A stretch of DNA of 64,000 bases from Linanthus parryae (Eukaryota; Streptophyta; Magnoliopsida; Ericales; Polemoniaceae), in NCBI GenBank assembly GCA_023055425.1, contig JALGPY010000002.1:46734821-46798820 (forward strand). The letters are read 5' to 3'. Position 1 is the first letter of the stretch, and the number at the start of each line of letters is the position of its first letter. The position numbers were made by a program, and so were the translations under genes. Below the pieces are notes generated by a model. It ran no database searches. It was not told the origin of the DNA and saw only the letters and a program-made list of their open reading frames with translations. Shown here piece after piece: positions 43,107 through 54,665 of this stretch.

Positions 43107-46100
43107 TTACACTGCAGAAGCTCTTGCTTCGTTACAAATGAGATTGCAAAATTGAGCACTAACTAACAGATCACTACCATCTCCCACACAAGTTTTAACC
43201 CATTTAGCTACTAAATCAGCTACCTTATTTGCAGATCTAGGCACCCATCTGACTAATCCATCCATAGTCTGTAACAAACCTTTGATGTCCTGACAAATAT
43301 CCAGCAACTCCCAGCCAGCATCTCTGCCAGAATTAACCACATCACATAACCCTTTGCAATCTCCTTCAAACACTATTTTTGAAGACACCTTCCTGTTCTG
43401 AAACAAAGCTTCTCTAAGGCACATAGCTTCAGCCACTAACACAGAAGAAGCTGATCTTTTTAACCAACCTGAATCCACCATAACACCTTCATGATTTCTG
43501 GTGATCCATCCTCCAGTCATCTGCAAATTTTGTTTATCCCATGTAGCATCAAAGTTGCATTTTAAAGAACCAATAGCAGGAGCTTCCCAATTCTTCCCAA
43601 TATTAGAATTAGCTTTTGAGTCACTATCATCTCCTTCCACTTTACCATTTCTATAATGCACTCTATACTCCACCAGAAGATTGTTAATAGTGTTTGAAAC
43701 CTTGACAGGAGCAATCTTCTGATTCTGAAATATAACCCCATTCCTAGATTTCCAGATCATCCAGCAAGTTAGAACTATCTTCTCAAGAAATCCAGAGTTC
43801 TTTTGTAACTTTTCACAAGCTGCATCTTGTTCAAACATCAGCAGTTGCCAATTGGAGAAGCCACACTTCTCTATGTCCAAATCAGACCATCTGCAACCCA
43901 CACTTAACCACACCAATCTAGTCCAACCATAACCCAGCATCATATGCCATCTGCTTTCTTTCTTTTCTTCACAAATTCTGCATAAACTAGTGACACCACA
44001 ACCCCTTTTAAAGAGATTATTCCCAGTTGCCGAGGCATTGTTTGTGATTCTCCACCAGAACATTTTAACTCTAGGAGGAAGGTCTAATTTCCACGTTCTT
44101 GTCCAAAATTCTTTTGGGAACCTGAAAGAAGAAGTAGCTTTGGTACAATAATACTCCTTGAAGCCCTTCTTGCCTTGATAAGCAGCTGACCAAAACATGT
44201 TTCTAGAAATAAGAGACCCTGATTTAAAAGTGTAATTACCAGAAGAGCTATGAATCCAGAAATAATGGTCTTCTTTAGAAACCCAAGACAGAGGGATGGT
44301 AATAATTTCTTTAGCAATCTTGGGGGGGGGGGGGGAATTCTCACAAATAAGACTCACCTTCCAAGATCTTGTCTGCTCATCTAACAGTTCTTCCAATTTC
44401 CCACCAAATGTATAGTTACTGCTTCTATTAACTTTCTGAGGATGAAGATTTGGGATCCAGTAGTCATCAAAAATGTCAATTGATCTGCCATCTCCAACTT
44501 TCCAACACAAGCCTCTCTTCAGAACTTCTAACCCTCCCATGAAGCTCCTCCAAGTCCATGATGGATTAGACCCCATTTTTGCACTTAAAAGGTCACTGTT
44601 TGGGAAGTGGATAGCTTTTAAAACTTTAGCACAAAGGGATTCAGGGTTTTGTAAAACTCTCCAACAATTTTTTGCCAACATTGATAAATTGAAGATTCTC
44701 AAATCCCTAAAAGCTAGTCCACCTTCCTTCTTTGATTTAGCTAGATCACTCGAACTTTTCCAACAAATATTTCTTTTATGTAGCTCACCACCCCACCAGA
44801 AATTTCTCATGAGCCCAACCATGTTCTTCACAATCTTTTTAGGGAGTTGAAAACAGCTAATAACATAGCTTGGCAAAGCCATAACCACTGATTTAATGTA
44901 GATCTCCCTTCCAACATGAGATAAATTATGCAGCTTCCTTCCTTGTACCTTATTTTCCAGTCTGTCATTTAGAAATTGTAGACACTCACTTATAGTTCTA
45001 CTCCAAAAAGAGGGCATCCCTAAGTATTTAGAATTCTGCACAACTGTAGGAAAGTTTGCTAATTGCAGAATTGCCTCTTTAATATCAATGGGAGTATTTG
45101 GAGAGAACAAAGAGCCAGATTTCTGAATTTTTATCACCATTCTAGAAGCTTGACAAAATTCATTCATAATCTTCATAACAACATTGAATTCCTTTGTAGC
45201 AGCTTGCATAAAGAACACATCATCATCCACAAAAAATAAGTGAGAAATGGAATCTACACCCCTACCAACCTTGATGCCTTTGATTGAACCACTTGAATTT
45301 TCACTTTTCAAATTTCTGGATAAAACTTCCATAACAATGACAAATAGGTAAGGTGAAATTGGATCACCTTGTCTCAACCCTCTCTTGGAAGCAAATTCCT
45401 TTCTAATTACCCATTCACTTTAATTGCCAAATTCACAGTAGTAATACACTGTTCAATCAGCCTGATAAACATATCACAGAATCCAAATTTTTGCAAGATT
45501 TTCAACAAAAAACCCCAGTCCACCTTGTCATATGCCTTTTGAAGATCTATTTTCAAGGCTAGTAATCCATTGCAGCCTTGCTTTTTGTGCTGAATGACAT
45601 GAAAAATTTCTTGTGCAATCAAACAGTTATCTTGAATGGCCCTTCCTGGCACAAAGGCAGATTGCTCTAAACTTATTATTCTTGGGAGAATAATTTTAAG
45701 TCTATTAGCTAGCAATTTAGCTATGACTTTGTATAGAAAGGTGCACAAAGCTATAGGTCTAAAGTCTTGCATAGATTGATGACTTTTAACCTTAGGAATC
45801 AAGGAAATTATAGATTTATTAATACTAGGAAGCATCACCTGAGTCCTGAAGAAGTGTTGAATAGTTAAAACCACTTCCTCTTTAATAACTTGCCATTGAG
45901 ACTGGAAAAAGACTCCATTAAATCCATCATAACCAGCAGCTTTATTTGGGTTGAAAGAAAAAACCACTTCCTCCACTTCATGTGCAGAAGGGATCTCACA
46001 TAATTTATCATTTTCTGCACCCATAATAACAGGTTTGATTTGGCACAGCACCTCATTACTTTCAACACATATGTTGGAATCAAAGACTTTCAAGGAATAG

Positions 46101-47280
46101 CTTCTTGCAACTTCCTCAATCTGCTCTTGCTCTTTGATTCAATTGCCCTCTTCATCTTTTAGCATATCAATTCTATTCCCATTTCTTCTAATAGTTGAGA
46201 GGAAGAAGAATTTTGAATTTCTGTTACCATGTCTTAAATATTTCACTTTAGACTTCTCTTTCCACAACATCTCTTCTCTCTCTCATAACTCAGCAAGTTC
46301 CCTTTTAATATTAACTTGAGCTTCTTCATTATAAGCAGACCACGTCTATCTTGTATCTCCAGTAGTTGCTTCTCAAGTCTTCTAATTTCAGCAGAAGAAT
46401 TATTGAACACATCTTTACTCCACTTCTTGAGCATTCCCCTACATTGAAAAAGTCTAGAAGTCAAGTTGGAATAATGGTTAGAGGAGCCTTTCACTTGCCA
46501 ACTTTGAGCAATGATTTCCCTGCAGCTCTCCTCCCTCAACCATCTTTCACTAAAAGCAAAATTATGTCTTCTTAATCCTTTAGCCCCTTCTGTATCCATC
46601 ACCAATGGAGTGTGATCTGAGCCAAGTAAAAAATCTCTTTTCAAACTCACATTTGGGTGGACAATGAGCCAACCTGGGCTAACAAACAGTCTGTCTATTA
46701 ATTCTCTGACATTTCCATCTTGCCTTCTATTTTTCCAACTATAATGGAGACCCTTGCCTTCAATCTCCATTAATTGGTGTTTAGAAACAAAGTTCTTGAA
46801 ATGGTTGAAACGCCAAGGATGTGCAGGGGTACCTCCAAACTTTTCATTCTCCCCAACCATATCATTACAATCTCCAAAAATGAGCCAAGAGTGAGCCAAA
46901 TTTCTCACCACCATACCAATTTCATTCCAGAATTTTCTTCTCTCCGCAGCAACATGAGGGGCATACACAAGAAACCAGACTTCAGCCTCCTTAACCCCTT
47001 CTTTGACCAAAATTTGAAACAAATTTTTTGACTTCCACATGATCAGAATATCTAAATTATCATTCCACCAAATAGCAAGTCCTCCTGATATACCTCTCGG
47101 ATTCACATAATCCGCATTATCAAAATGGAGACTCCTGCTTATTCCTTCTATTTTTTGGATTTTGTTTTTTGTTTCAGAAAGAAAAACCAATGAAGGGCGA
47201 TGATCTCTCACGAGATCTCGTAATCTCTGGACTGTCAGGTTACGTCCCAAGCCCTGACAGTTCCAGCTTAACGTCAACAT
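43107..47280 (-). pseudogene. LINE ORF2: endonuclease, reverse transcriptase, RNase H
   Basis: Starts at MLTLSWNCQGLGRN. The apurinic-type endonuclease is kept: WNCQG, FLSETK, FGDCND, ELIDRLFV, GSDHTPL (47280-46500). A frameshift and a stop around 46270-46320 separate the linker block (YLRHGNRNSKFF). RT continues at 46093-45407 (PNKAAGYDGFNGVFF, IISLIPKV, MQDFRPIALC, LKIDLQKAYDKVDW), is frameshifted again near 45405, then runs RQGDPISPYLF and HLFFVDDDVFF, with V in place of the usual A before DD. A zinc-binding-like region follows, and a C-terminal plant RNase H (KCNFDATWD, AEAMCLREAL, FEGDCKG, SANKVADLVAKW) ends at 43107. The enzyme would nick DNA and reverse-transcribe at the nick. At least two frameshifts make it a pseudogene. 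Confidence 0.92.
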
Positions 47281-49033
47281 TGATCGTGTGGCTGTTCGAG
47301 GTCAGCCACCACAACCTCTACAGACTCATCCTTGTGCAGACCCATTAACTGTTCAAACTCCTCCATATACTGAGCATACATGTAATCTTCCTTTTGAGAC
47401 AATTGAGAAGAAACACTCACCTTATGTTCCATCCTGCTTTCCATACGCACATGAATCGAGTGATTATTTGTCTCCATAACTTGAAGCTGTATCTGCTGCG
47501 TTTGTTCAATATTAGGCGATGAGATCTGCATCTCATGTGACACCAAGTTCGCATAGCTTCTTTCCTCCTTAGTAAAATTGATTGTTCGACACAATTCTTC
47601 TACCCCTTCATGACCACTTAGCCTGTTCTTCTTGCTTCCCAACTCGTTCTTAAACCCTAGTTCTTCCGATTTTCTTTTCAGTGATACAAAAGAATCGAAG
47701 ACCCGAGAAAGACTTATTTCTGCAAGCGGGTTAACCGCTTTTTCGGGTTTGTCACCACCTGAATCCATATTTGGGCTTGAAGAGGGAAGTGTTTGGGCTC
47801 TTCTTCTAATAATCACCGGCTTACGCCTTTTAATAGCTGGTGGGCTTGAGTTCTTTCCAATAGGGTTAGGCCCATAATACTCATCCTCTACATTGGCAAA
47901 AATACCCTTCATATCATTTAAATTCTCACAAACTACCCTTTGCGGCGGAGTTTCTGGAATCACCTCCTCGTCGTCTTCTGACAATTCCACGATCGGCTGC
48001 GTAGCACCAAAGCCCACCTCATCATTTTCCTTTTCTCCTCCTAACGGATCAGAATGAGACACAATCCAGGTATTATCTGTCCTTTGGACAGGTGTCACCA
48101 CCTCAGTGGCTGTGCCCGAGTCCCAAGAAGTGCTCGCATCTTCCTATGTATTTCCGAAATCCTCCACGCGCTCCCGTCGCCAGCCGCTTCTCACCCAACG
48201 CGCCACCGACTGACGGAATCGAGCTTCTTCTCCGGTCGATTCTGGATCAAGATCCTTTGCTAATTTCTTGCTTTCACGGAACTCAGCCTTAGAAGTCGCT
48301 CTTAAGTCAGAACCATAATCCCTGCTTCCTGTTTTAACCGTTCTATCAAACCGGCAAAGTCTCCAATCGTGACCCACTCGTCCACAATTATAACATAAAT
48401 ATCGTAATTTCTCATAGCTAAAGTGTATCCAAATCGGTTCTGGACCATATCCCTTTAAATTGAACCCTCTTGGTAGAGGATTTGAAAGATTTACCAGAAC
48501 CCTTACCTTCATATACGGACGAATAATAAGCTCCTCTGCGTCCTCCTTTTCCGCCGATAGCACTTCTCCGATATGCCTCCCAACCTTCTTAGCATTATCA
48601 ATGGAAATTTTCTCCAAAGGTAACCCATGGATTCGGACCCAAAACGGGCATGTTGTGAAATCAATATCCCCTAATCTCTTCCCTTTTTGCCACTCTTTGC
48701 AAATCAGGAGTTGATTATGAATCGTCCATGGACTCTGTTCCATTATCCTCTCACAATCCTTCTGGTATATCCAAAGGAAACAACCCTCAGTTCATCAGCT
48801 TTTAGATTCCACATACCAGCCGAAATGCTATGAATTAGTTGTTGTTTGTACGCAGTGAGCTTCCCCACCATTTTTGCTCCCTGCAATTTCTTCATTGTAT
48901 GAAAATCATCTTCCAATTCCACCGATAGCTCTTTCGTCGAACCATCGCCGTTTTCCATCTTCGCTGCCCCCAACAAACTTAAGAGACACTCAAAAGCTCG
49001 TAGCACCGACCCAGAAAAACGAAGGAGAAACAA
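47274..49033 (-). pseudogene. LINE ORF1: DUF4283 nucleic-acid-binding protein
   Basis: Starts at 49033. The DUF4283 core is QSPWTIHNQLLICKEWQ, FWVRIHGLPLEKISIDNAKKVGRHIGEVL and PYMKVRVLVNLSNPLPRGF, followed by the knuckle LCYNCGRVGHDWRLC (CX2CX4HX4C). The C-terminal third is charged and poorly conserved. A frameshift near 48790 splits the N-terminus, and an in-frame TAG at 48144-48146 interrupts the rest; the frame from 48101 to 47274 is the same as before the stop. ORF1 ends overlapping the ORF2 start in the shared ATGTTGA. Confidence 0.88.
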
Positions 49034-49212
49034 AACGGAGATTTGAAAAGACTTCGGTACAAAACCAGCACCGGTGGAAACACTAGATGACAGAAAGAAG
49101 GGAAACGACTCACAAACTTTCTCTCACTAGAATAAGTCGCAAGACATTAAATAAATCAAATAACTAATAAATAACTAAATTATTAATTAATACTGATACT
49201 ATATTCGTCTCA

Positions 49213-50236
49213 ACTCTCCCACCTTTGAAAACCGCCTTGCCCTCAAGGCGGACGTTGAAAAATCCTCCATATTCTTCCCAGGGTCAAATTGCCGTCGAAC
49301 AAATTTGAGAATACCAATTTGAAGTCCACCTCGAAATAGTGTGGGCTGACTCAAATTAGCTTGGTAACCCACACATGAATTAGGCCCAAAAGAAATATTA
49401 ATTCCTTTTGAAGAAGTCAGCCCAAATAGTAAAGTCAGCCCTAAATTATTGAGAAGGAAGCCAAGCCAATTAGGGTTGAGTGGCTCAAGCTGAGCCGGCC
49501 CTGGATCGGGTGGCTTAAGCCAAGCCGTTGCCCAGAATGCGGCTGGATCGAGCCGATTGCAAGCCGTAAGATTAGCCAATTGACTGCCCCATCGGGTCAC
49601 GACTTCGGACGGACGTCCCGCGGCTGTTTGTGGTCGTCCTTGGCCGGAGATGAAGACCGAGGGTGGTCTCGCTTGATCTTCAGAGGTCTGGGTTCGGGGT
49701 CCGACCGGATATTGGAGCGGTGGTTATGATTCCAGCGGCAGAGGAGGTTGAAGCTCGAAGTCGGCGACAATTCAGAGGTTCTCGAGGCAGTGGGTGGTAG
49801 TCGGTAGGATTGAGGTGATCGGGTTGTTCGGAGGGTTTCGACGGGTTCAAGGGGGACGAGTTTGCGTCGGACGGTAGGTGGATTGACTGTTCGTCCAACT
49901 GGGGGAAATCCGGGAAAAATTGCTGTGATAGGAGGGACGGGGAGGCTTTTTGTTGCTGGGTTTCTTGAGGTTAGTTGGCAGCGGCAGTCGTCTCTGCTTC
50001 GGACGCCGGCGTTGGTGGAAGTTTCTGCTGATTTTGCTTCTCTTGTTCCGCAAATCGCGCTGCTAAATTGGCGAGGTTTGCTAGGGGCTTTTGTAGCGCG
50101 ATCCGGTCTTCTGCCCTATGCTTCTCCAAATTATCGAGCTTGTCGATGAGTCGGTTGAGGAGAATGGATCATTGAGTCCGAGAACAGCGCGAGGGATAGT
50201 ACCCGCGTCCGCTATTCTTTCAATGAAAGCACCAAT
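49213..50236. other. Interior of the small LTR element
   Basis: About 1 kb between the two LTRs, more GC-rich than its surroundings. ORFs occur on both strands (minus 49199-49600 and 49680-49898; plus 49862-50149) but none matches gag or pol motifs. The end near 50081-50236 next to the primer site is often a non-coding leader in such elements. Confidence 0.6.
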
Positions 50237-50864
50237 TGTTACCCCTTGGTAACCATCGAACACACACAGACACAGACACGAGAGTTTTTAACCCAACACA
50301 CACACGAACAGTAAAAGAGATGAAAGGAAATACTGATTATTTCATTGATTGAATAAACTGGGGGAGACTACACTGCTTAAATAGATAAACTAGGAATCCT
50401 AACCTAACATAGACTCCTACGTGCCAAGCCCGGATCACTAATTAACCAAATAAAATTATTAAATAACTCAAATAACTAATAAACTAATAAATAACTAAAT
50501 TATTAAGGGTAAAAGACAAAAACCACCCCTTGAGTATGGGTGATATACAAAAACATCCCTCGTGTTCGGGGATATACAAAAACCGCCCCTGTCAGAGTTA
50601 GGATGTAACAGTGCACTAACAGACGGGGAAAATGACAAAAATACCCTTGAAATGTAAAAAAAATACACAGTATATATTAACCCTAAACCCTATCTCTTCC
50701 CATTTTCCTTCGCAGCCGTCCAAACCTTATCCTCTTTCTCCTTCCTTCTTCCCCGTCTGCATCTCCTTCTTCCTCCACCTAAACCGATGGCAACCCACGA
50801 CGATGGCTCTCCCTTGTCTCCTCTCCCTCGTCCCCATCCAGACACAACAACCACCACCTTCCGT

Positions 50865-51230
50865 CAGCACGACGTTTCGTCTTCAATCCACAGTGATCGC
50901 CCTCAACGCGACCTACATCCGATGCTCAATCGCCGGCGTATTCTCAGTTCTCCAGCACGCGACTACCCGGAAAATATTGTGTTCCACTTCATCGCCACCC
51001 ACCGCAGTGCCGAGATCCGTCGTATCATCGTCACAATGTTCCCGTACCTCTCCTTCCACCTACACCACTTCGACACCAATCTCGCGAAAAGCACGATCTC
51101 GTCGTCGACCCAGAGCGCCGTCGACCAACTCCTGAACTACGCACGGATATGCCTTGCCGATCTCATCCCCTCCCACCGTCAATCGCATCATCTACTTTGA
51201 TTCCGACCTAATCGGTATTCGGAAATTGAG
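50865..51230 (+). pseudogene. Captured GATL/GAUT-type glycosyltransferase 8 fragment
   Basis: Reading across three frames, the plus strand contains VIALNATYIRCSIAGVFSVL, then PENIVFHFIATHRSAEIRRI, TMFPYLSFHLHHFDTNL, STISSSTQSAVDQLLNYARI, CLADLIPS and finally IIYFDSDLIG. These match successive blocks of plant galacturonosyltransferase-like proteins (pectin and cell-wall synthesis in the Golgi), ending at the DxD region (DSD). One-base shifts near 50965 and 51185 break it. Only about 120 residues of a roughly 350-residue protein are present and no intron is visible, as expected since many GATL genes lack introns. Confidence 0.75.
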
Positions 51231-51232
51231 AA

Positions 51233-51469
51233 TTGGATGAGGATACAGAAGAGAATAAGAATTTAGCAATTGGGTTCAGTACAAATTGGAGAGTTTTGAG
51301 GGTTGAAGTTGGGTCGATAATTGATGGGTGTATAATTGAAAGTGGGTGTATAATTGTGGACCAGTTAGTTATGGAGAATGAGGGCAGTGGAGTGGTGATG
51401 GTAATTCATGAAGACAGAGTAGTGGCAGTGAAGGATTTAAGTCTCGTTTTGGCCATGAGTATGAATTGA
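51233..51469 (+). other. Second internal Pack-MULE segment, unrecognised
   Basis: A 78-codon open frame (MDEDTEENKNLAIGF...) in G-rich, GC-poorer sequence, unlike the GATL fragment before it. It may be a second captured piece or MULE filler. No known domain. Confidence 0.35.
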
Positions 51470-52059
51470 CAGTGGTGCTTCAGGTGGTTACTAGCAGGTT
51501 GGGTTTGGTTGGTTTTACAGAGGTGATGGAGGTAGTTTAAAACTTAATGATTGTAGGATGAAGGCAGTAGCAAGGAGCCAAGAAGGGTAGTGGTGAATGG
51601 AATGGTGAATATAAGTTTCCTTTGAATTGGGGATGTCTGGGTGTTTGTATTGGTGGTGGGTGTTGTTGGTGGTGAATTAATGGTGGTGGTGGTGGTAGAG
51701 GTGGTGGTCAAGAACACCAAGAACATTAACAAAGTAAAGAAAAACAATACAAATGGGGGCAAAATAGTTATAAAAAAGTCATATTGCACCCCTCTACTAA
51801 CTAATTGTAACGGAAGGGTGCTATTTGTCCAACGTCCATCCACTAACAGGGGGGTTTTTTGTCTCGATAGGGGTGGTTTTGGTATATCTCCGAACACGAA
51901 GGGTGTTTTTGTATATCACCCATACTCAAGGGGTGGTTTTTGTCTTTTACCCAATTATTAAATAATACTGATACGATATCCGTATCACCAACTGCGTGAT
52001 AAGAGACATTCATTAGTTGCCATCAAGATATCTCCATTGCACAAATTCTGAAAGTGAAA

Positions 52060-52061
52060 TT

Positions 52062-52109
<48 letters not shown>

Positions 52110-52110
52110 C
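52060..52110. repeat. (CA)n(TA)n microsatellite
   Basis: CA run to about 52096 followed by TA units. Confidence 0.95.
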
Positions 52111-52119
52111 ATATGCATG

Positions 52120-52880
52120 TGAAGCCGAAGAAGAAGAGAGGTTGTTCTTCCTATTGTGGCTTCCTCGGGAAGCTTGCGAGGTCTAAAAGGGAGTATTCAT
52201 ACATATGCCTGTGAAGCCGAAGAAGAAGAGAGCTCGATCCTCTTCTAGGGATTAGAACTATCTATTTACATTTTCATGCGGGAAGCAGTTATGAAGCTAG
52301 CTATTCAGTTGAAATACTTGCTTATCGTCGGTTGACAACCATTTGATTTGGATAAAGGTAAAGGTCTTTACCCATCTCCCATACATCAGTCAAAGGAAGT
52401 TAGAGAGGGCAAAGATGAAGTGGTAAGCCCTTCGCTTCGATGCAAAGACCGGCCGTTTTGTTTGACTCTCCTTACAGGAAGTGGAGCTCCCTATCTACTC
52501 TACGCCTATGGTACTGCCCGAGCAGTCTTTGATCCTGTTTACTCTCTTTTTTTTTTTTTTTATCATAGGCTTGTTCTGTCGCGACACGTCAGGTTGACTT
52601 GTCTTGTTCTAGAGCAGATCCCCTGCTTCCCAGAAAGGTTATTGAAATGAGTGATCTTATTTATTAGTTTATTAGGGCAGAACAAAGGAAGAAATCTTGA
52701 ATTAGTAGCCGGACAGATCGACGGTACTTCGCCCCCTCTCCCGCGTGGTTGAGTCTTTCACCCTTTGTCTTATCGGTGCACCCAAGGCCTTCGACCTTTG
52801 GTCTTTGGGGTGGCCCCCCGCTCTGTTGAGCTGGTACCTGAAAGGCCTTAAGTAAAGGTGCATAATCGATTGAAGCAGCC
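52120..52880. other. Candidate organellar (mitochondrial-like) DNA insert
   Basis: The composition changes to an even base mix with purine-rich words (GTGAAGCCGAAGAAGAAGAGAG appears twice, near 52120 and 52210), GATGCAAAGACCGGCCG and GGTGCACCCAAGGCC. The style resembles plant mitochondrial intergenic DNA. No gene is recognisable. The assignment is by style only. Confidence 0.35.
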
Positions 52881-52899
52881 TGCACTCACTACGTCTGAT

Positions 52900-53128
52900 T
52901 TGTATATGTATATATATATATATATACATATACAAATCATATACATATATGTATATATACATATATATACATATATATATACACATATATATATATACAT
53001 ATATACATATATGTGTATATATATACATATATATATATATGTGTGTGTGTATATATATGTGTATATATATATATACACACACATGTTACATATGTGGAGA
53101 GAGACACACACACAGACATATATATAAC
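52900..53128. repeat. TA/CA-rich self-complementary microsatellite tract
   Basis: Alternating TATATACATATG-type words with GTGT and CACA blocks. All long Tyr/Ile-rich ORFs here, on both strands, are products of the repeat. Confidence 0.95.
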
Positions 53129-53298
53129 TTGTGTTCCATTGATCTCTCAATAATATCTAAAGAAAGTTGGGATTTTGTTTTTAATCACACATGGTTTTTT
53201 ATATGAAAATATTTGAAGAAGTTGGTCTTTAAGTAGTTTTTAGTTTGATATCAAAGAACACAAATCACAACCTAGTTAGTTGTGGTATGCCTCCTAGT

Positions 53299-53876
53299 TA
53301 GGGATGGTAATATGGTCCGATCCGATCTGATATCCGAGCGATCCGGGCTGAATGGATCGGATCTGAATCCGACCCAATTGAAAATGGATCGGATTTGGAT
53401 CTGGAAAGCCAGATCCGATCGGATTTGGATTTGGATTTGGATTTGGATCTAAGGGCAGATCCACCGGGTTCCGACCCGATCCGATCCGACGTATATGTGT
53501 GCTTTACAAATATATTCATATTAGCTCCCTACTTTCACTCCCAAGAAGAATACAATAGTAATTCCAACTTACAAAGCTATTTTTGTTGTGTTTTAGACTT
53601 CATAACTTGCGAACATGCCTTAGCATATGAAATAGTGTTTATTTTTTATGTTACTTTTAGTATTTAATTGCAAACCCAAGTCGGATCCGATTCGAATCCG
53701 ATCTGACCATGTACTACATGGATCTATGGATCGGATTTGGATCAGCTAGATAAAACCCGATCCGATCTGATCCGAATCCGGTGACGATCCGAACGGATCT
53801 GGATCCCATTTCTCCTAGTCGGATCTGGATCGGATCTAGCCTGATCCGATCCGAATCTGACCCGTTGCCATCCCTA
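53299..53876. mobile_element. hAT-type MITE, second copy of the TAGGGATGG family
   Basis: Ends TAGGGATGG...CCATCCCTA with perfect 8-bp duplications CTCCTAGT (53291-53298, 53877-53884). Subterminal arrays of GATCCGATCGGAT words; an internal (GGATTT)n run near 53418-53446. The empty site is visible in the paralogous segment near 27225 (CATACCTCCTAGTTTG). Confidence 0.9.
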
Positions 53877-53944
53877 CTCCTAGTTTTATTGTATGTGCAG
53901 TGTTGGAGTAGTTTGATATCAAAGAACACAAATCACAACATAGC

Positions 53945-54590
53945 CCTTAACACACCCCGTCTGCTTGAGACTCTTCATCGCTTCTCTGGCTTGCCGCGAC
54001 GTGTTTCCGGGCAGGAACTGTGACTTCAATTCCTCCTTGAAACTATCCCACGTTTCAATCTGTGACCGCCCTGCGATTTCATCCTTAGAAACTCGCGTAC
54101 GCCACCAAAGTTTAGCATCAGTTGCCTTGATGCCTTTGTTACCATTTCCTCATTCGACACCTTTGCTGCCGAAAAATACTCCTCCAAGTCTCACATAAAA
54201 TTTTCCACATCCTTCGCGTAACGTCCACCGTTGAATGGTTGTGGTTCAGGAGTTTTTCGAGTCATCCTGAATCGTTCTGTGCCATCTTGCGTTCCCACCA
54301 CTTGGCAAAGCAATCCCACTTCTGCCTTCACCACCTTGTGCTGGTCACCATATTTCTGAACGTCCTCGCGCAGTTCCTGCACGGCCTGCACGATACCGGT
54401 CGGTTATGCACGAAGATTGTCCACGTCTGCCACCAACGTTGTGTTTGCTGCACGAAGGGACTGGAAATCGGACTTCAACTCTGCAATCTCCTGAAGTAGA
54501 TTGATGTTCAGACCGTCCTCCAAGGGATCAAACAGCGTCACAATGCGAGACAACAGTTCAAGAATTTCGGCGTTTCTATCCGTCATAGTT
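53945..54590 (-). pseudogene. Ty3/gypsy gag fragment, degraded
   Basis: The minus strand starts at MTDRNAEILELLSRIVTLFD (coiled-coil-like leader), then RTPEPQPFNGGRYAKDVENF, LEEYFSAA, KASRQLMLNFGG and a short gag core. In-frame stops (for example near 54404 and 54190) break it. It continues leftwards from the LTR at 54666-55408; the rest of the element is missing. Confidence 0.65.
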
Positions 54591-54665
54591 CGCTACTTCG
54601 GGCACTGATACAAGTTGTTACGGGTCAGATTTTGTGGTTCAATAATCTACACGGTATGGCACCAA

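Larger units (their letters stand above)
43067..49143 (-). mobile_element. Near full-length L1-type LINE
   Basis: ORF1 and ORF2 lie in order on the minus strand, ending in a short poly(A) (T9 at 43067-43075 on the plus strand). Imperfect target duplications flank it (ACATTATTAAATAAC left, ACATTAAATAAA right). About 6.1 kb, the usual size for plant L1 elements. It is damaged by at least two frameshifts in each ORF region and a few stops, so it is no longer autonomous. It inserted inside the LTR of the small element at 42813-51988. Confidence 0.9.
50507..51952. mobile_element. Pack-MULE carrying a galacturonosyltransferase-like fragment
   Basis: Long inverted ends (about 85 bp; GGGTAAAAGACAAAAACCAC ... 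complement) and perfect 9-bp duplications AATTATTAA at 50498-50506 and 51953-51961. There is no transposase. The interior holds a GC-rich captured gene segment followed by an unrelated G-rich segment. It inserted into the right LTR of the small LTR element; the other LTR lacks it. Confidence 0.9.
42813..51988 (-). mobile_element. Small LTR retroelement (TRIM/LARD-like) with both LTRs interrupted
   Basis: TSD CCAAC lies at 42808-42812 and 51989-51993. The left LTR is 42813-49212 and the right LTR 50237-51988; without inserts each is about 300 bp (TGTTACCCC...GTATCA on the plus strand). The left LTR holds a full LINE (43067-49143) and the right holds a Pack-MULE (50507-51952). The interior is only 49213-50236. 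On the minus strand a candidate primer site TTGGTGCTTTCATTG adjoins the right LTR and a purine tract AAAGGTGGGAG adjoins the left LTR. The interior has no convincing gag or pol. The paralogous segment at 26957-26965 shows the empty site (GATGGGCCAACTAC). Confidence 0.85.

Noticed and set aside
52848..53206. Tyr/Ile/His-rich ORFs on both strands
   Set aside because: They are direct translations of the TA/CA microsatellite.
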